A stretch of DNA of 64,000 bases from JAHEEL01 sp963715255 (GTDB lineage: Bacteria > Actinomycetota > Acidimicrobiia > Spongiisociales > UBA5794). The translations under genes were made by a program, and so were the position numbers. The first letter of the stretch is position 1; each line of letters begins with the position of its first letter. The notes under the pieces were generated by a model. The model was given only the letters and a program-made list of their open reading frames with translations, had not been told where the DNA came from and did no database searches. Below, piece after piece: positions 18,621-28,081 of the stretch. Where the stretch lies: NCBI GenBank assembly GCA_963715255.1, contig CAVQRN010000013.1:62001-126000 (forward strand). The letters run 5' to 3'.

Positions 18621-19499
18621 ATGATCCCCGGAATCTCCGTTCGACCCGCCCTTCCTTCAGACCGAGAGGCGATCGCCGAATTCACCCGCGACACCTTTGA
18701 TTGGGGCGACTACGTCGCCGACGAATTCGATGGATGGCTGGACCGCGACGACACATTGGTGGTAGTCGCAGTGGGTGGCGACGAGCGGGCGATCGCAATC
18801 GCGACCGCCAGAATGCTCTCACCTTCGGAGGCGTGGTTCCATGCCGCCAGAGTCCACCCGGACCATCGAGGCCGTGGGATCGCCGCCGAAGTTTCGGTCG
18901 ACTTGCGCGCGTGGGCCGCTGAACGCGGCGCCGCCGTTGGGCGCCTTCTCGTCGATGATTGGAATACGGCTTCGATCCGTCACGTCGAGAAGACCGGGCG
19001 GAGGCGAGTCGCTTCCATGGTGCGCTGTGTGAAGTCCGTCGGCGATGCGTCTCCCTCGCCCGACGGCAACGGAAGGCGGCGGATTCCTCCACGGCTCCGC
19101 GCCCGTCCGGCCCACTCGGCCGAGGCGCAACCCGCGTTTGCTTCGTGGTCGGTCGGGGAGTTGGGTCGGGCGTCGCGTGGACTCTTCGCGACCGGGTGGT
19201 CGTTCCGTCGCCTCACGATCGGCGATCTGGAGGCGGCTGCACGGCACAGCGCCTTCTGGGAGATCGGCGCCGGATGGGCCCTCGCGTCGTCCGTGCCCGA
19301 TGCCCGGTTCGAAGTCTCCTGGCTCGAGACTCGGGAGGAGGACGCAGATGACCTCCTTCGGTCACTGATCGATTCGGCGATCGGATCCGGTTCCGAGTCG
19401 ATCACCGTCTGGGTTCCGAACGTCGACTGGGCCGTACAAGCGACCAGACGCCTCGGATTCGAGACGGCCTTGATGCATGTGTACGTGGCCGAACTCTGA
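18621..19499 (+). CDS. GNAT-family acetyltransferase, probably tandem
   Basis: 292 residues. The first domain is a clear GNAT: AWFHAARVHPDHRGRGIAAEVSVDLRAWA gives the acetyl-CoA loop and VDDWNTASIRHVEKTG the tail. A second half (about 175-290) ends VQATRRLGFETALMHVY, resembling the C-terminal strand of a degenerate GNAT repeat. Start supported by the -10 element directly upstream. Substrate unknown. Convergent with glcF across a heptad repeat. Confidence 0.8.
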   Translation: MIPGISVRPALPSDREAIAEFTRDTFDWGDYVADEFDGWLDRDDTLVVVAVGGDERAIAIATARMLSPSEAWFHAARVHPDHRGRGIAAEVSVDLRAWAAERGAAVGRLLVDDWNTASIRHVEKTGRRRVASMVRCVKSVGDASPSPDGNGRRRIPPRLRARPAHSAEAQPAFASWSVGELGRASRGLFATGWSFRRLTIGDLEAAARHSAFWEIGAGWALASSVPDARFEVSWLETREEDADDLLRSLIDSAIGSGSESITVWVPNVDWAVQATRRLGFETALMHVYVAEL

Positions 19500-19543
19500 G
19501 CTAGCGGCCAACCGCCACACGCGCCAACCATGCGGCCCGTCTG

Positions 19544-19599
19544 GCTGTTCGCTGTTCGCTGTTCGCTGTTCGCTGTCGGCTGTCAACCGTCGGCTATCG
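19544..19599. repeat. Heptad tandem repeat at glcF 3' end
   Basis: Eight units of seven bases in strict phase: GCTGTTC four times, then GCTGTCG, GCTGTCA, ACCGTCG and GCTATCG. The last three units overlap the final codons and stop of glcF (stop at 19583-19585), so the repeat encodes the end of that protein on the other strand. Confidence 0.9.
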
Positions 19600-20800
19600 C
19601 TTCCCAATACAGCTCGATCGGATGGATCACCTCGATCCCGTCGCTGAGGAACCTCCTAAGTTGCATCTCGCACCCCGGATTCGCCGATGCCACGCGAGAG
19701 AGGCCGGTCGCTTCCAGTTGTGCCGCCTTGAGGACGCCTAACTCGTCGGACATCTCCGGTTGGGACAATTGGTAGGCACCGGCGGCGCCGCAACACGTAC
19801 CTGCGGGGTCGGTCTCGACCGGTTCGTATCCCGCCGCACGCAGAATCCGACGAGGCTCCTCGACGATTCCTTGCGCATGCCGGAGATGGCAGGGATCCTG
19901 GATCGCGATCGGGGTTCCGGCGTTGTTGACGGCGGGGAGCGACCCGTCGTCGATCAAACGAGCGATGAACTCGTTGACGTCAACGATCCGACCGGCGAGA
20001 ACAGCTCCCCCTTCAGCCCAGTGGCCATAGCTTTTCATGTGGGCGCTGCAGCCGGCGGAATCGACAACAACCAGGTCATACTCAGCGAACGCTTCGACGT
20101 TCTGCCCTGCCATCCTCGCAGCGTCGTATGCGGCCCCTTCGTGAGCGGCGAGCGCGCCGCAGCACGTCTGATTGAGAGGGGCCACGACCCGGTAGCCGGC
20201 GGTGCGGAGCACCTGGATCACCGCAACGTGGACATCCGAGTACCACTGGTCCATGACGCAACCCGAGAGGAAGCCGACCGTCCCGATGGGCTCCCCTTCC
20301 GGCACCCACTCGTGACCGGCCGTGGTCGGTACCGGCAACGGGATGCGGCGCAACGCACCCGCATTCTTCACCGCACCGGGAAGGGCCGTCGCCAGATGCA
20401 TCCGCTGCGCAACGCCGGCGAACCATGAAAGGATCACAACTGCCGATCGGTAGGCGATGGCACGACCGAAGAGCGTTCTTGTCGCGACGGCCTTCCAGTC
20501 CGGTAGCTGTGCGGTGACCTCGGCTCGTGCCCCTTCCATCAGCCGACCGAACTGCACGAGCGAAGGGCAAGCCACCTCGCATGCCCGACACTGGAGACAC
20601 AGGTCCACAACTTCGCCGAAGCGTTCGTCCACACCGGCAACCCCACGGTCGACGGACCGCATCGCCGCGATGCGCCCCCTCGGCGACGCAGACTCATCCC
20701 CGGTCACCCGGAAGGTGGGACACGCGGGGAGGCAGAGACCGCAGTCGATGCATGCATCGAGTTCGACGCTGGTGGGAGCGAAATCGGTGATCCAACCCAT
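19583..20800 (-). CDS. glcF: Glycolate oxidase iron-sulfur subunit GlcF
   Basis: 405 residues. Two ferredoxin-type 4Fe-4S motifs near the N-terminus (CIDCGLCLPACP and CLQCRACEVACP) and two CCG domains (CCGALAAHEG; HLRHAQ with CCGAAGAY), the standard GlcF layout. Passes electrons from glycolate oxidation to the quinone pool together with GlcD and GlcE. ATG overlaps the glcE stop (TGATG). The last codons (AIADG, stop) fall inside a heptad repeat. Confidence 0.93.
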   Translation of the reverse strand: MGWITDFAPTSVELDACIDCGLCLPACPTFRVTGDESASPRGRIAAMRSVDRGVAGVDERFGEVVDLCLQCRACEVACPSLVQFGRLMEGARAEVTAQLPDWKAVATRTLFGRAIAYRSAVVILSWFAGVAQRMHLATALPGAVKNAGALRRIPLPVPTTAGHEWVPEGEPIGTVGFLSGCVMDQWYSDVHVAVIQVLRTAGYRVVAPLNQTCCGALAAHEGAAYDAARMAGQNVEAFAEYDLVVVDSAGCSAHMKSYGHWAEGGAVLAGRIVDVNEFIARLIDDGSLPAVNNAGTPIAIQDPCHLRHAQGIVEEPRRILRAAGYEPVETDPAGTCCGAAGAYQLSQPEMSDELGVLKAAQLEATGLSRVASANPGCEMQLRRFLSDGIEVIHPIELYWEAIADG

Positions 20801-21912
20801 CACAGTCCTCCTGGGAGGATGCCGGAATTGCAGATCCCGGACGGGTCGAAAGCCTGCTTGATTCGTCGCTGAATGTCGATCGACTCGGGTGGCGTCCCCC
20901 ACGGGTCGATGTCCTTGCCACCGGACGCGACGACGAGGGCGCCACCGACGGATTCTGCCCACGAGCGAGCAGCTCCGAACGAGGCATCGTCCAGCGTTCC
21001 CAGCCCGACGGTGACTCGCCCGACTCCGTGCTCGGCGACCCACCGCGAAGCCCCGAGGCGCCTCGAGCGGTCGATTGCCGGACGGACGAGGCCGGCGGGC
21101 ACGCGAAACTCGATCCGGATCGGGTCGACGATCGGCTCCGGCCACACGAGCCCGTGCCGGGAATCACCGGCGACGTCTCGTGCCTGTGCCACGATCTGTT
21201 CGGCGGTGCCGCCGAGGTAGAGGAAGGAGCCCTCGGAGGTCTCGAGGACCGCAAGCGGTCGATAGGTCCTGAGGTATGCCGTCGCGGCATCGTCGACTTC
21301 CACGGTCGAGGTGGTGGGCGGATTCGACCACAGCTTCAGCGTGACCGAGCCGATCATCCCGAGACTCCCGAACGACCCCGTAACGAGGCGAGTGATGCCG
21401 TAGCCGGTCGACGACTTCACGACGGGACTGCCCCCGGTCACGACTCTGCCGTAGCCGGTCGCGAACTGCACCCGGAGGACCCGGTCGCGCGTCGGCCCGT
21501 ACCGGAGCCGTCGGTAGCTGGACATCCCGGTGGCGATGACCCCCCCGATCGTTGCCCCGGTCACCCATTCCGGGAGTACGGCCGTCTGACCTCGCGACGC
21601 TATCTCGGCTCCGAGCGCTTCGACTGAAACGCCGGATTCGACGACCACGGTCAGATCGTCGGGTTGCCAGTCGGTGATCCTGTTGAGCCGGGTGGAGGTC
21701 ACGACCAGATCGGCACGGACCCGACGACCGGGGCCCAGGTCGGTTCCGGCCCCCAGGAACGTTGTGGAGATTCCCGCCTCCGAAGCAGCCCCCAGGACCG
21801 CCGCCGCCTCTTCGATTGACGACGGAGCAACGACGTGTTCGGCGTCCACCGCGAGCGTTTCATCATGGAGCCGTTCGAAGAGGCGGAGCGTTGCGGCGCG
21901 CAGTGTCGTCAT
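20800..21912 (-). CDS. glcE: Glycolate oxidase FAD-binding subunit GlcE
   Basis: 370 residues of the FAD-linked oxidase (PCMH) type: SSIEEAAAVLGAASEAG, FLGAGTDLGPGRR, ATIGGVIATG, then RVLRVQFATGYGRVV and KSSTGYGITRLVTGSFGSLG. It is shorter than GlcD and more divergent in the C-terminal half, as usual for GlcE. ATG at 21912 overlaps the glcD stop (ATGA), favouring it over an ATG seven codons earlier. Partner of GlcD and GlcF. Confidence 0.9.
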   Translation of the reverse strand: MTTLRAATLRLFERLHDETLAVDAEHVVAPSSIEEAAAVLGAASEAGISTTFLGAGTDLGPGRRVRADLVVTSTRLNRITDWQPDDLTVVVESGVSVEALGAEIASRGQTAVLPEWVTGATIGGVIATGMSSYRRLRYGPTRDRVLRVQFATGYGRVVTGGSPVVKSSTGYGITRLVTGSFGSLGMIGSVTLKLWSNPPTTSTVEVDDAATAYLRTYRPLAVLETSEGSFLYLGGTAEQIVAQARDVAGDSRHGLVWPEPIVDPIRIEFRVPAGLVRPAIDRSRRLGASRWVAEHGVGRVTVGLGTLDDASFGAARSWAESVGGALVVASGGKDIDPWGTPPESIDIQRRIKQAFDPSGICNSGILPGGL

Positions 21913-23306
21913 CGCGCCGGCCGATCGAAACACCGCGATCCGTCGGGAAGGACCTTGCCCGGATTGAGGAGGCCTTCCGGATCGAACGCCTCCCGGATCC
22001 TCGCCTGGGCATCGAGATCGTCGACGCTGAACACCTCCGACATGAGATCCCTCTTCTCGATGCCTATCCCGTGCTCGCCGCTAAGCGTTCCACCTGCGGC
22101 AATCGCAACACGCACCATCTCGTGTGAGGCCGCAACAACCCTCTCCGTCATGCCGGGTTCGGACGCGTCGTATGAGACCAGCGGGTGGAAGTTCCCGTCT
22201 CCCGCGTGGAACACGTTCATGAGCCGGATTCCGTGACGGTCGGCGATGGCATAGATCTCGTCGAGCACGTCGACGAACCGGGTGCGCGGCACGACCGTGT
22301 CATTGAGGTAGTAGTCGGGAGCGGCCTGGGCGATGGCACCGAACGCCGACTTCCGTCCCTTCCAGAGCAGGACCCTCTCGTCTTCGTCCGAGGCGGTGCG
22401 GACCTCCGTTGCGGCGTTGGTTGCGGCTATCTGCGTGATCAATGCCGCCTCGGCGGTGATGCCATCGGCATGTCCGGCGACCTCGGCAAGCAACACTGCC
22501 CCGGCTCCGACCGGAAGACCTGCATGAACGAAGTTCTCGACCGCCTCGATCATCGGGCCGTCCATCATCTCGAGAGCCGACGGGACGAGACCGCTCCCGA
22601 TGATGTCCGACACCGTGCGAGCCGCGTCTCCAATGTCCTCGAACGAGATGAGCATGGTCACGACGTCCGGTGGGTTCTCCGTCAGTCGTACGAGAACCCG
22701 TGTGACGATCCCAAGTGTGCCTTCCGAGCCGACGATCAACCCGCGCACGTCATATCCGGGGAGGTCGGGAGCGGCCCCGCCGAGAACCATGACGTCGCCG
22801 TCGGCCGTGACGATCTCGACTCCGAGGATGTGAGCGATCGTCGATCCCTCGGCGAGGCAGTGTGGGCCACCCGCATTCGTCCCAACGTTCCCGCCGATCG
22901 TCGACGCCTGCTGAGAGGCCGGATCGGGAGCGAAGTGGAGGCCGCTCGGCGCGAGTGCGTCCGAGAGGTCGAGGTTGATCAGACCGGGGCCGACCCACGC
23001 CGTCAGCCCGATCTCGTCGACTTGAAAGATCTCGTTCATCCGGGTGAGCACGACGAGTATCGATCCCGGAGCGGGGACCGCTCCCCCGGCAAGACCGGTG
23101 CCCGCGCCCCTGGCAACGACCGGCATCGTCGCCTCCTTGGCTGTCCGCATGATCGCCGCAACCTCTTCGACGGTCTCCGGCAGGACGACGACGGCAGGAT
23201 CGCCGGAGCTCACACCGGAATCCTTGGCGTAGATCAACCGATCGAGCGGATGGGTGTGCACCTTGGCCGCGCCGAGAAGTTCGGTCAGTTGAGCGGCAAC
23301 GTCCAT
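21909..23306 (-). CDS. glcD: Glycolate oxidase catalytic subunit GlcD
   Basis: 465 residues, typical length. FAD-linked oxidase with RGAGTGLAGGAVP, STIGGNVGTNAGG, VGSEGTLGIVTRV and the C-terminal catalytic block VFHAGDGNFHPL and SGEHGIGIEKRD. Oxidises glycolate (or D-lactate-like 2-hydroxy acids) to the keto acid. First gene of glcDEF; all junctions overlap. Leaderless start: TACGCT six bases upstream. Confidence 0.95.
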   Translation of the reverse strand: MDVAAQLTELLGAAKVHTHPLDRLIYAKDSGVSSGDPAVVVLPETVEEVAAIMRTAKEATMPVVARGAGTGLAGGAVPAPGSILVVLTRMNEIFQVDEIGLTAWVGPGLINLDLSDALAPSGLHFAPDPASQQASTIGGNVGTNAGGPHCLAEGSTIAHILGVEIVTADGDVMVLGGAAPDLPGYDVRGLIVGSEGTLGIVTRVLVRLTENPPDVVTMLISFEDIGDAARTVSDIIGSGLVPSALEMMDGPMIEAVENFVHAGLPVGAGAVLLAEVAGHADGITAEAALITQIAATNAATEVRTASDEDERVLLWKGRKSAFGAIAQAAPDYYLNDTVVPRTRFVDVLDEIYAIADRHGIRLMNVFHAGDGNFHPLVSYDASEPGMTERVVAASHEMVRVAIAAGGTLSGEHGIGIEKRDLMSEVFSVDDLDAQARIREAFDPEGLLNPGKVLPDGSRCFDRPAR

Positions 23307-23312
23307 GTGAGC

Positions 23313-23318
23313 AGCGTA
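23313..23318 (-). promoter_or_regulatory. -10 element (TACGCT) of glcDEF, leaderless
   Basis: TACGCT on the minus strand ends 6 bases before the glcD ATG at 23306. Confidence 0.6.
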
Positions 23319-23527
23319 GTGAACCGCTCTCGACGAGAACCCGGATTGGGATGTCGGAGGCAGCCGCTGTGCTGCCTATCGTTGGTCGACGTGAACACTA
23401 CTTCGACAGCAGTGCGACTCTTCGTCACCTGCCCGCCGACGATGAGGAAGTGGTCGACGCGGCACGGGGCGTCAACGAACATCGATGACTGCGATCCGAT
23501 CCGCGCCCGGATCCGGAACCCGGGTAC

Positions 23528-25072
23528 TCATGGTGTTCCCCAACCTCCACCGCCGGGGGTGAGAACCCGGAGTCGATCCCCCGGTTCCACTTCGAGGGTG
23601 CACTTGCCGGGGAGCCGTTCGCGGGCGCCGTTGCGAACCAGCCAGTCTTCACCGACAGCGCCCGGCTCTCCGCCCTGAAGTCCCCATGGTCGGAGTCGCC
23701 TCCGCTCTCCCATGAGCGAGACCGTCGCACGTGTGAGGAACTCGATCTCGCGTTCGATCCCATCGCCGCCCGGATAACGCCCCCGGCCGCCCGACCCGGA
23801 TCGAAGCCGGTAGGTGACGATCCGGAACGGGTAGTGCGCCTCGAGTGATTCGACCGGCGTGTTCTTGGTATTGGTCATCCCGGTGTGGATCCCCGATTGG
23901 CCTGCGCTGCCGGGTCGTCCACCTTGGCCGCCGCCGACCGTCTCGTAGTAGGCGAAATCGTCGTTGCCGATGAGCACGTTGTTCATCGTGCCCTGGCCGG
24001 CTGCAGGAACCCTGTCGGGAGCTGCCTGGGCAAGAGCGCCGAGCAGTGTGTCGGCGATCCGTTGACTCGTTTCGACGTTCCCTGCTGCGACGGCGACGGG
24101 TCGCTCTGCATCGACGATCGTGCCCGGCTGGGTCGTGAGCGTTATCGGCCGGTAGCAGCCGCCGTTCGCGGGAATCGTTGGATCGGTCGCGACCCGGACC
24201 GCGTAGTAGAGACACGATCGGGTGACTGCCTGCACGGCGTTGATGTTCCCTGCGATCTGGGGAGTGGTCCCTGCGAAGTTCGCTTCGATGTGGCTCCCGT
24301 CGATCGTCACCGTCGCAGTGATCGGGAGGTCGTCATCCCCCCACTCGAGGAAGTCGGTACATCGATACGTCCCGTCGGGGAGGTCTCCGATGGCCGCTGC
24401 GGTCCTTCGCTCGCCGTAGGACAGCAGCGCCACGGTGACGGCACCCCAACGGTCGATGCCCTCTGAGGCGACGAGGCGCTCGATCCTCAGCGCACCCGCC
24501 TCGTTTGCGCCCATCTGGGCGGAGAGATCACCGAGTCGTTCGGTGGGGGTTCGGGTCGCTGAGAGAAACGGGTCGAGGAACGACTCGATCCACCTACCGT
24601 CGCGTACGGCAGGCATCGGCGGGACGATGTGCCCCTCCTGTTCGACCCGGGTGGCGTGGGCCGGCATCGAGCCGGGGGCCTCTCCTCCAACATCGGCGTG
24701 GTGAGCACGGTTCGCGACCCAGGCGACGAGACGATCGTCGACGAAGACGGGGCGGACGAGGGTGAGATCGTTGAGGTGGGTGCCTCCCTCGTACGGATCA
24801 TTGACGGCGAACTGGATCCCCGGCTCGACATCGGTTCCGAACCGTTCGAGCATCGCCGCAACTGAAGCCGGCATCGACCCGAGGTGGACGGGAATGTGCT
24901 CGGCCTGGGCGAGCATCTCCCCGCTCGGGTCGAACAGCGCTGCGGAGCAGTCGGCCCGTTCCTTGATGTTGGGCGAGTAGGCGGTTCGTCGCAACACGAT
25001 CCCCATATCGTCTGCGACCGCCTCGAGTCGGTTTCTCGCCACTTCGAGCGTGATTGGATCGACGGTCACCAT
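23528..25072 (-). CDS. hyuB: Hydantoinase B/oxoprolinase family protein
   Basis: 514 residues. Family hallmarks: MVTVDPITLEVARNRL at the start, AYSPNIKERADCSAALFD, HIPVHLGSMPASV, NDPYEGGTHLNDLTLV, and the C-terminal PGGGGWG. Pairs with HyuA for ATP-dependent opening of a hydantoin- or oxoproline-type ring; whether the substrate is 5-oxoproline, N-methylhydantoin or an acetophenone-like compound cannot be told. ATG overlaps hyuA by seven bases. Confidence 0.92.
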   Translation of the reverse strand: MVTVDPITLEVARNRLEAVADDMGIVLRRTAYSPNIKERADCSAALFDPSGEMLAQAEHIPVHLGSMPASVAAMLERFGTDVEPGIQFAVNDPYEGGTHLNDLTLVRPVFVDDRLVAWVANRAHHADVGGEAPGSMPAHATRVEQEGHIVPPMPAVRDGRWIESFLDPFLSATRTPTERLGDLSAQMGANEAGALRIERLVASEGIDRWGAVTVALLSYGERRTAAAIGDLPDGTYRCTDFLEWGDDDLPITATVTIDGSHIEANFAGTTPQIAGNINAVQAVTRSCLYYAVRVATDPTIPANGGCYRPITLTTQPGTIVDAERPVAVAAGNVETSQRIADTLLGALAQAAPDRVPAAGQGTMNNVLIGNDDFAYYETVGGGQGGRPGSAGQSGIHTGMTNTKNTPVESLEAHYPFRIVTYRLRSGSGGRGRYPGGDGIEREIEFLTRATVSLMGERRRLRPWGLQGGEPGAVGEDWLVRNGARERLPGKCTLEVEPGDRLRVLTPGGGGWGTP

Positions 25073-26958
25073 GTCACCTCCAGCGCACCGGAAGGAGAGA
25101 CCATCGCCTGCTCTCCGGGACTGATCCAGGTTGTCGCCTCGCGTTCCTCGATGATGGCCGGTCCCGCGATCCTCGTCCCGATCGTGAGACCGGCTCGTCT
25201 CCACACCGTCGCCTCGGCCGGGCCGGTGGTGGTGACAGCCGTCCTTGTCCCAATGCGAGCCTCGCCGTCGGGCGACCAGGAGAAGGCGGTCTCCCGCTTG
25301 ATCGCCGGTGTCCCGGTGACCGTTGCGCGGATGGTGACCACCTCGATCGGGTCGGTCGGTCGGGCGAACCCGTTGCGCTCTCGATGCAGCGCGTGGAAGC
25401 GGTCGGCGAGCACACCCCACCCGTCTCCCGGTGTGTACGGCACGGTGATCTCGTGCGACTGCCCGAGGTAGCGCACGTCCGCGAGCGTCTCGAGCGTGCC
25501 GATCGGCTGGCGCCGGGATGCCTCGGATCCCAATCGGTCGATCTCGAGGTCCGGGTTCTCCCCATCTCTGAGGAGGATGCTCTGCGCCAGATCGATCCTC
25601 GGTGGGCTGAGCAGCAGACCCGCAGCGGAGAAGACCCCGCCGTGTGGAGGGATGATCACTCCAGCCATGTCGAGCGATCGGGCCAGAGCGGTAGCGTGAA
25701 GTCCACCGGCCCCGCCGAAAGCGACAAGCCAAGCATCGCGGGGATCGGCCCCCTGCTCGATCGAGACGGTTCGGATCGCCCCGGCCATGACCTCCTCCAC
25801 AACTCGAATCACACCGAGAGCGGTCTCTTCCGTGCTGAGTCCCAGTGGTTCTCCGAGGTCGGCGAGAACCGCCTCGGAGAGCGTTCGATCGATCGTGAGT
25901 CGACCGCCAAGTGAGGCGTCGGGGGCGATCCTGCCGAGGACGACATTCGCATCCGTGGCGGTCGTCTCGCGGCCTCCTCTCCCGTAGCAAGCCGGTCCGG
26001 GCTCTGCCCCTGCACTTCGGGGACCAACCCGAAGCGAGCCTCCCGGATCGATCCAGCCAACGCTGCCACCGCCCGCACCGACGGTATGGATCGCCGCGGA
26101 CGGCATCCGGCAGGGATATCCAGCGACCGCTCGCTCGTAGGAAATCTCCGGTCTGCCGTTCTGAATGCGGCAGACGTCCGTTGAGGTGCCGCCCATGTCG
26201 AACGCGATGATGTGGTCCCGGCCGAGCGCGGTTCCGATCGCTGCAGCAGCAACAACACCACCGGCCGGGCCGGAGAGAAGGATGGATGCGGGGAGAGCCG
26301 CCGCGTCTGAGCCACTGATCAGGCCGCCCGACGAGCGCATGACCGCGATCGCGTCGGCGAGTCCGCTTGAACGCACGCCCGCCTCGAGCCTGGCGAGGTA
26401 ATCGGCGACGACCGGCGTGAGATACGCGTTCAGGACGGTGGTCGAGGTTCGTTCGAATTCGCGGAACTCGGCTACGACGTCACTCGACAGCGACACGGCA
26501 GCTTCCGGCGCAAACCGCGCCAGCTGCCGACCTATCTCCTGCTCGTGTGATGGGTCCTCGTAGGAGCGGAGCAAGCTGACGGCAACGGCTTCGAACACGT
26601 TGAGATCGGCATCGGAGAGATCCGAGACGCGATCACTCCTCTGAACGAGCGGCTCAGGTCGATCGACGAACGGGTCGTAGAGGCTCGGACGATCCTGGCG
26701 ACCGATCTCGATGACGTCCTCGAATCCGGGTGACGTCACCAAGAGCGTCCGAGCGCCGGTTCGTTCGAGCAGTGCGTTCGTTGCTGCCGTTGTCCCGTGA
26801 AGAAACGCATCGACGTGTTCGGCGAGTTCAGATGCTCCCTGGAGGACGGCTTCGCTCAGATCGGAGGTGGTCGTCGGGAGCTTGGCCGTTCTGATCGCGT
26901 ATCCGTCCCAGAGGAAGAAGTCCGTGAACGTACCTCCGACGTCGACGCCGAGAATCAT
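25066..26958 (-). CDS. hyuA: Hydantoinase A/oxoprolinase family protein
   Basis: 630 residues. Actin-like ATPase opening MILGVDVGGTFTDFFLWDG, then HGTTAATNALLERTGA, MRSSGGLISG, LSGPAGGVVAAA, FDMGGTSTDVC and a C-terminal GPAIIEEREATTW. Works with HyuB, with which its last seven bases overlap. ATG at 26958 chosen because DVGGTFTD must lie near the N-terminus; AGGTG is eight bases upstream. Confidence 0.92.
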   Translation of the reverse strand: MILGVDVGGTFTDFFLWDGYAIRTAKLPTTTSDLSEAVLQGASELAEHVDAFLHGTTAATNALLERTGARTLLVTSPGFEDVIEIGRQDRPSLYDPFVDRPEPLVQRSDRVSDLSDADLNVFEAVAVSLLRSYEDPSHEQEIGRQLARFAPEAAVSLSSDVVAEFREFERTSTTVLNAYLTPVVADYLARLEAGVRSSGLADAIAVMRSSGGLISGSDAAALPASILLSGPAGGVVAAAAIGTALGRDHIIAFDMGGTSTDVCRIQNGRPEISYERAVAGYPCRMPSAAIHTVGAGGGSVGWIDPGGSLRVGPRSAGAEPGPACYGRGGRETTATDANVVLGRIAPDASLGGRLTIDRTLSEAVLADLGEPLGLSTEETALGVIRVVEEVMAGAIRTVSIEQGADPRDAWLVAFGGAGGLHATALARSLDMAGVIIPPHGGVFSAAGLLLSPPRIDLAQSILLRDGENPDLEIDRLGSEASRRQPIGTLETLADVRYLGQSHEITVPYTPGDGWGVLADRFHALHRERNGFARPTDPIEVVTIRATVTGTPAIKRETAFSWSPDGEARIGTRTAVTTTGPAEATVWRRAGLTIGTRIAGPAIIEEREATTWISPGEQAMVSPSGALEVTW

Positions 26959-27006
26959 GCGCGTCGCACCTGCGATCGGTGGGCCGGCAGAGCACCTTTC
27001 CACGGA

Positions 27007-27039
27007 GCACCTCTACGGACCCGCGAGCCCAGGGTTCCC
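27007..27039. repeat. Dispersed intergenic element, copy B
   Basis: GCACCTCTACGGACCCGC followed three bases later by CCCAGGGTTCCC, matching both blocks of the element at 12769-12817. It lies between divergent hyuA and the NifU-N gene, upstream of the -10-like TAGGGT of the latter. Confidence 0.55.
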
Positions 27040-27063
27040 AGTGCACTAGGGTCGGGCAGCGAT

Positions 27064-27321
27064 ATGGCAGTACAGGTCTCCAACACCCCGAACCCCAACG
27101 CCCTCAAGTTCACGGTTGGTGTCGACGTGGGCGGTCCCGCCACGTTCGTCGCCGGTCGCGCCATCGACGATCCCACCGCCGCCGCGCTGGTGGCAATCGA
27201 CGGTGTAACGAGCGTGTTCATGACGGCCGACTTCGTGACGCTGTCCAAGACACCGGACACGTCGTGGGAGACGATCGCACCACGGGCGATCGAACTTCTC
27301 GAGCAGCGATTCGGCGACTGA
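27064..27321 (+). CDS. NifU N-terminal (Nfu_N) domain protein
   Basis: 85 residues, a stand-alone scaffold domain: VQVSNTPNPNALKF is the family signature, then GVTSVFMTADFVTLSK and a C-terminal helix. In larger proteins this domain partners an iron-sulfur scaffold; alone it lacks the CxxC cluster site, so it is more likely an accessory domain. TAGGGT 11 bases before ATG may be the -10. Confidence 0.85.
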   Translation: MAVQVSNTPNPNALKFTVGVDVGGPATFVAGRAIDDPTAAALVAIDGVTSVFMTADFVTLSKTPDTSWETIAPRAIELLEQRFGD

Positions 27322-27328
27322 TAGACCG

Positions 27329-28033
27329 TCAGGGCCGCTGCCCCCTCACGATGATCCACGGGAGCGTCAGAACGATCGGGAACCGCGTCGGCGGTTGAAG
27401 CGACGCACCGGTCCGCTCGAGCAGCCGATCGAGTGCTGCTGGATCGAGAGCCTCCGTGCCCGGCCAGATCCCGGCGCGAACCGCCTCAACGCCTTCTGCT
27501 GCGGAATCGATCAAGGCGACCGGAAGTTCGGCCTTCGTCTCGGTCACCTCGCGCAGTCCCGCTCGCACGGCGTCGACTCCCAATCCGTCGGCTGCTCGGT
27601 ATCGGAAACGGGCGCCGGCCACAGCGGAGGGACTAGAACGGTAGAAGAGCCCGTATCGCCGGGCGGCCGGCATCGAACCGGTGAGCGCCTTCGCATCGAT
27701 GTCGCCGAGCCAGACGGTACCGCCGGGTCGCACCACGCGCATGGCCTCGTCCACCACGAGACCGACGCCGGCCGGGGTCTCCCAGGCCGAGAGAACCACC
27801 GCAGCGTCGAATGAACCGGCGTCAAAGCCGGTCGCGCTGGGAGTGGCCCCGTCGGGGACGGGTCCGGCGCCCAGCGTCGCTACACCCGGAGCCGTCCCAC
27901 CCGTGGGACCGGGAAGCTGATCGGCGAGCACCTCGGCGAGGGGGCCGATGAGCAGTGTGTCGGCACCTCCTGCGGCTCCCAGGTCGTTCATGGTCAAGAT
28001 CCAGGCATCGCGGAGCGTTCGCTGTTGCTGCAT
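27329..28033 (-). CDS. SAM-dependent methyltransferase-like protein
   Basis: 234 residues. The N-terminal half resembles a class I methyltransferase fold (ADTLLIGPLAEVLAD as glycine-poor motif I, FDAAVVLSAWE as motif II, EAMRVVRPGGTVWLGDID as the post-motif strand). Glycine-rich motif I is weak, so activity is uncertain. Leaderless start with TACGCT seven bases upstream. Substrate unknown. Confidence 0.6.
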   Translation of the reverse strand: MQQQRTLRDAWILTMNDLGAAGGADTLLIGPLAEVLADQLPGPTGGTAPGVATLGAGPVPDGATPSATGFDAGSFDAAVVLSAWETPAGVGLVVDEAMRVVRPGGTVWLGDIDAKALTGSMPAARRYGLFYRSSPSAVAGARFRYRAADGLGVDAVRAGLREVTETKAELPVALIDSAAEGVEAVRAGIWPGTEALDPAALDRLLERTGASLQPPTRFPIVLTLPWIIVRGQRP

Positions 28034-28040
28034 GAAGATC

Positions 28041-28046
28041 AGCGTA
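28041..28046 (-). promoter_or_regulatory. -10 element (TACGCT), leaderless
   Basis: TACGCT on the minus strand ends 7 bases before the ATG at 28033. Confidence 0.6.
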
Positions 28047-28081
28047 GTTGCCGCTCAGGGCGGCTCGGCGAGGTGCGCCGG

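Noticed and set aside
23359..23376. Hairpin GGCAGC/GCTGCC in the glcD-hyuB gap as a terminator
   Set aside because: Six-base stem with no T run on either strand; too weak to call.
22185..23678. Long plus-strand open frame (497 codons)
   Set aside because: Antisense to glcD and the end of hyuB, with no recognisable motif; glcD on the other strand is unmistakable.
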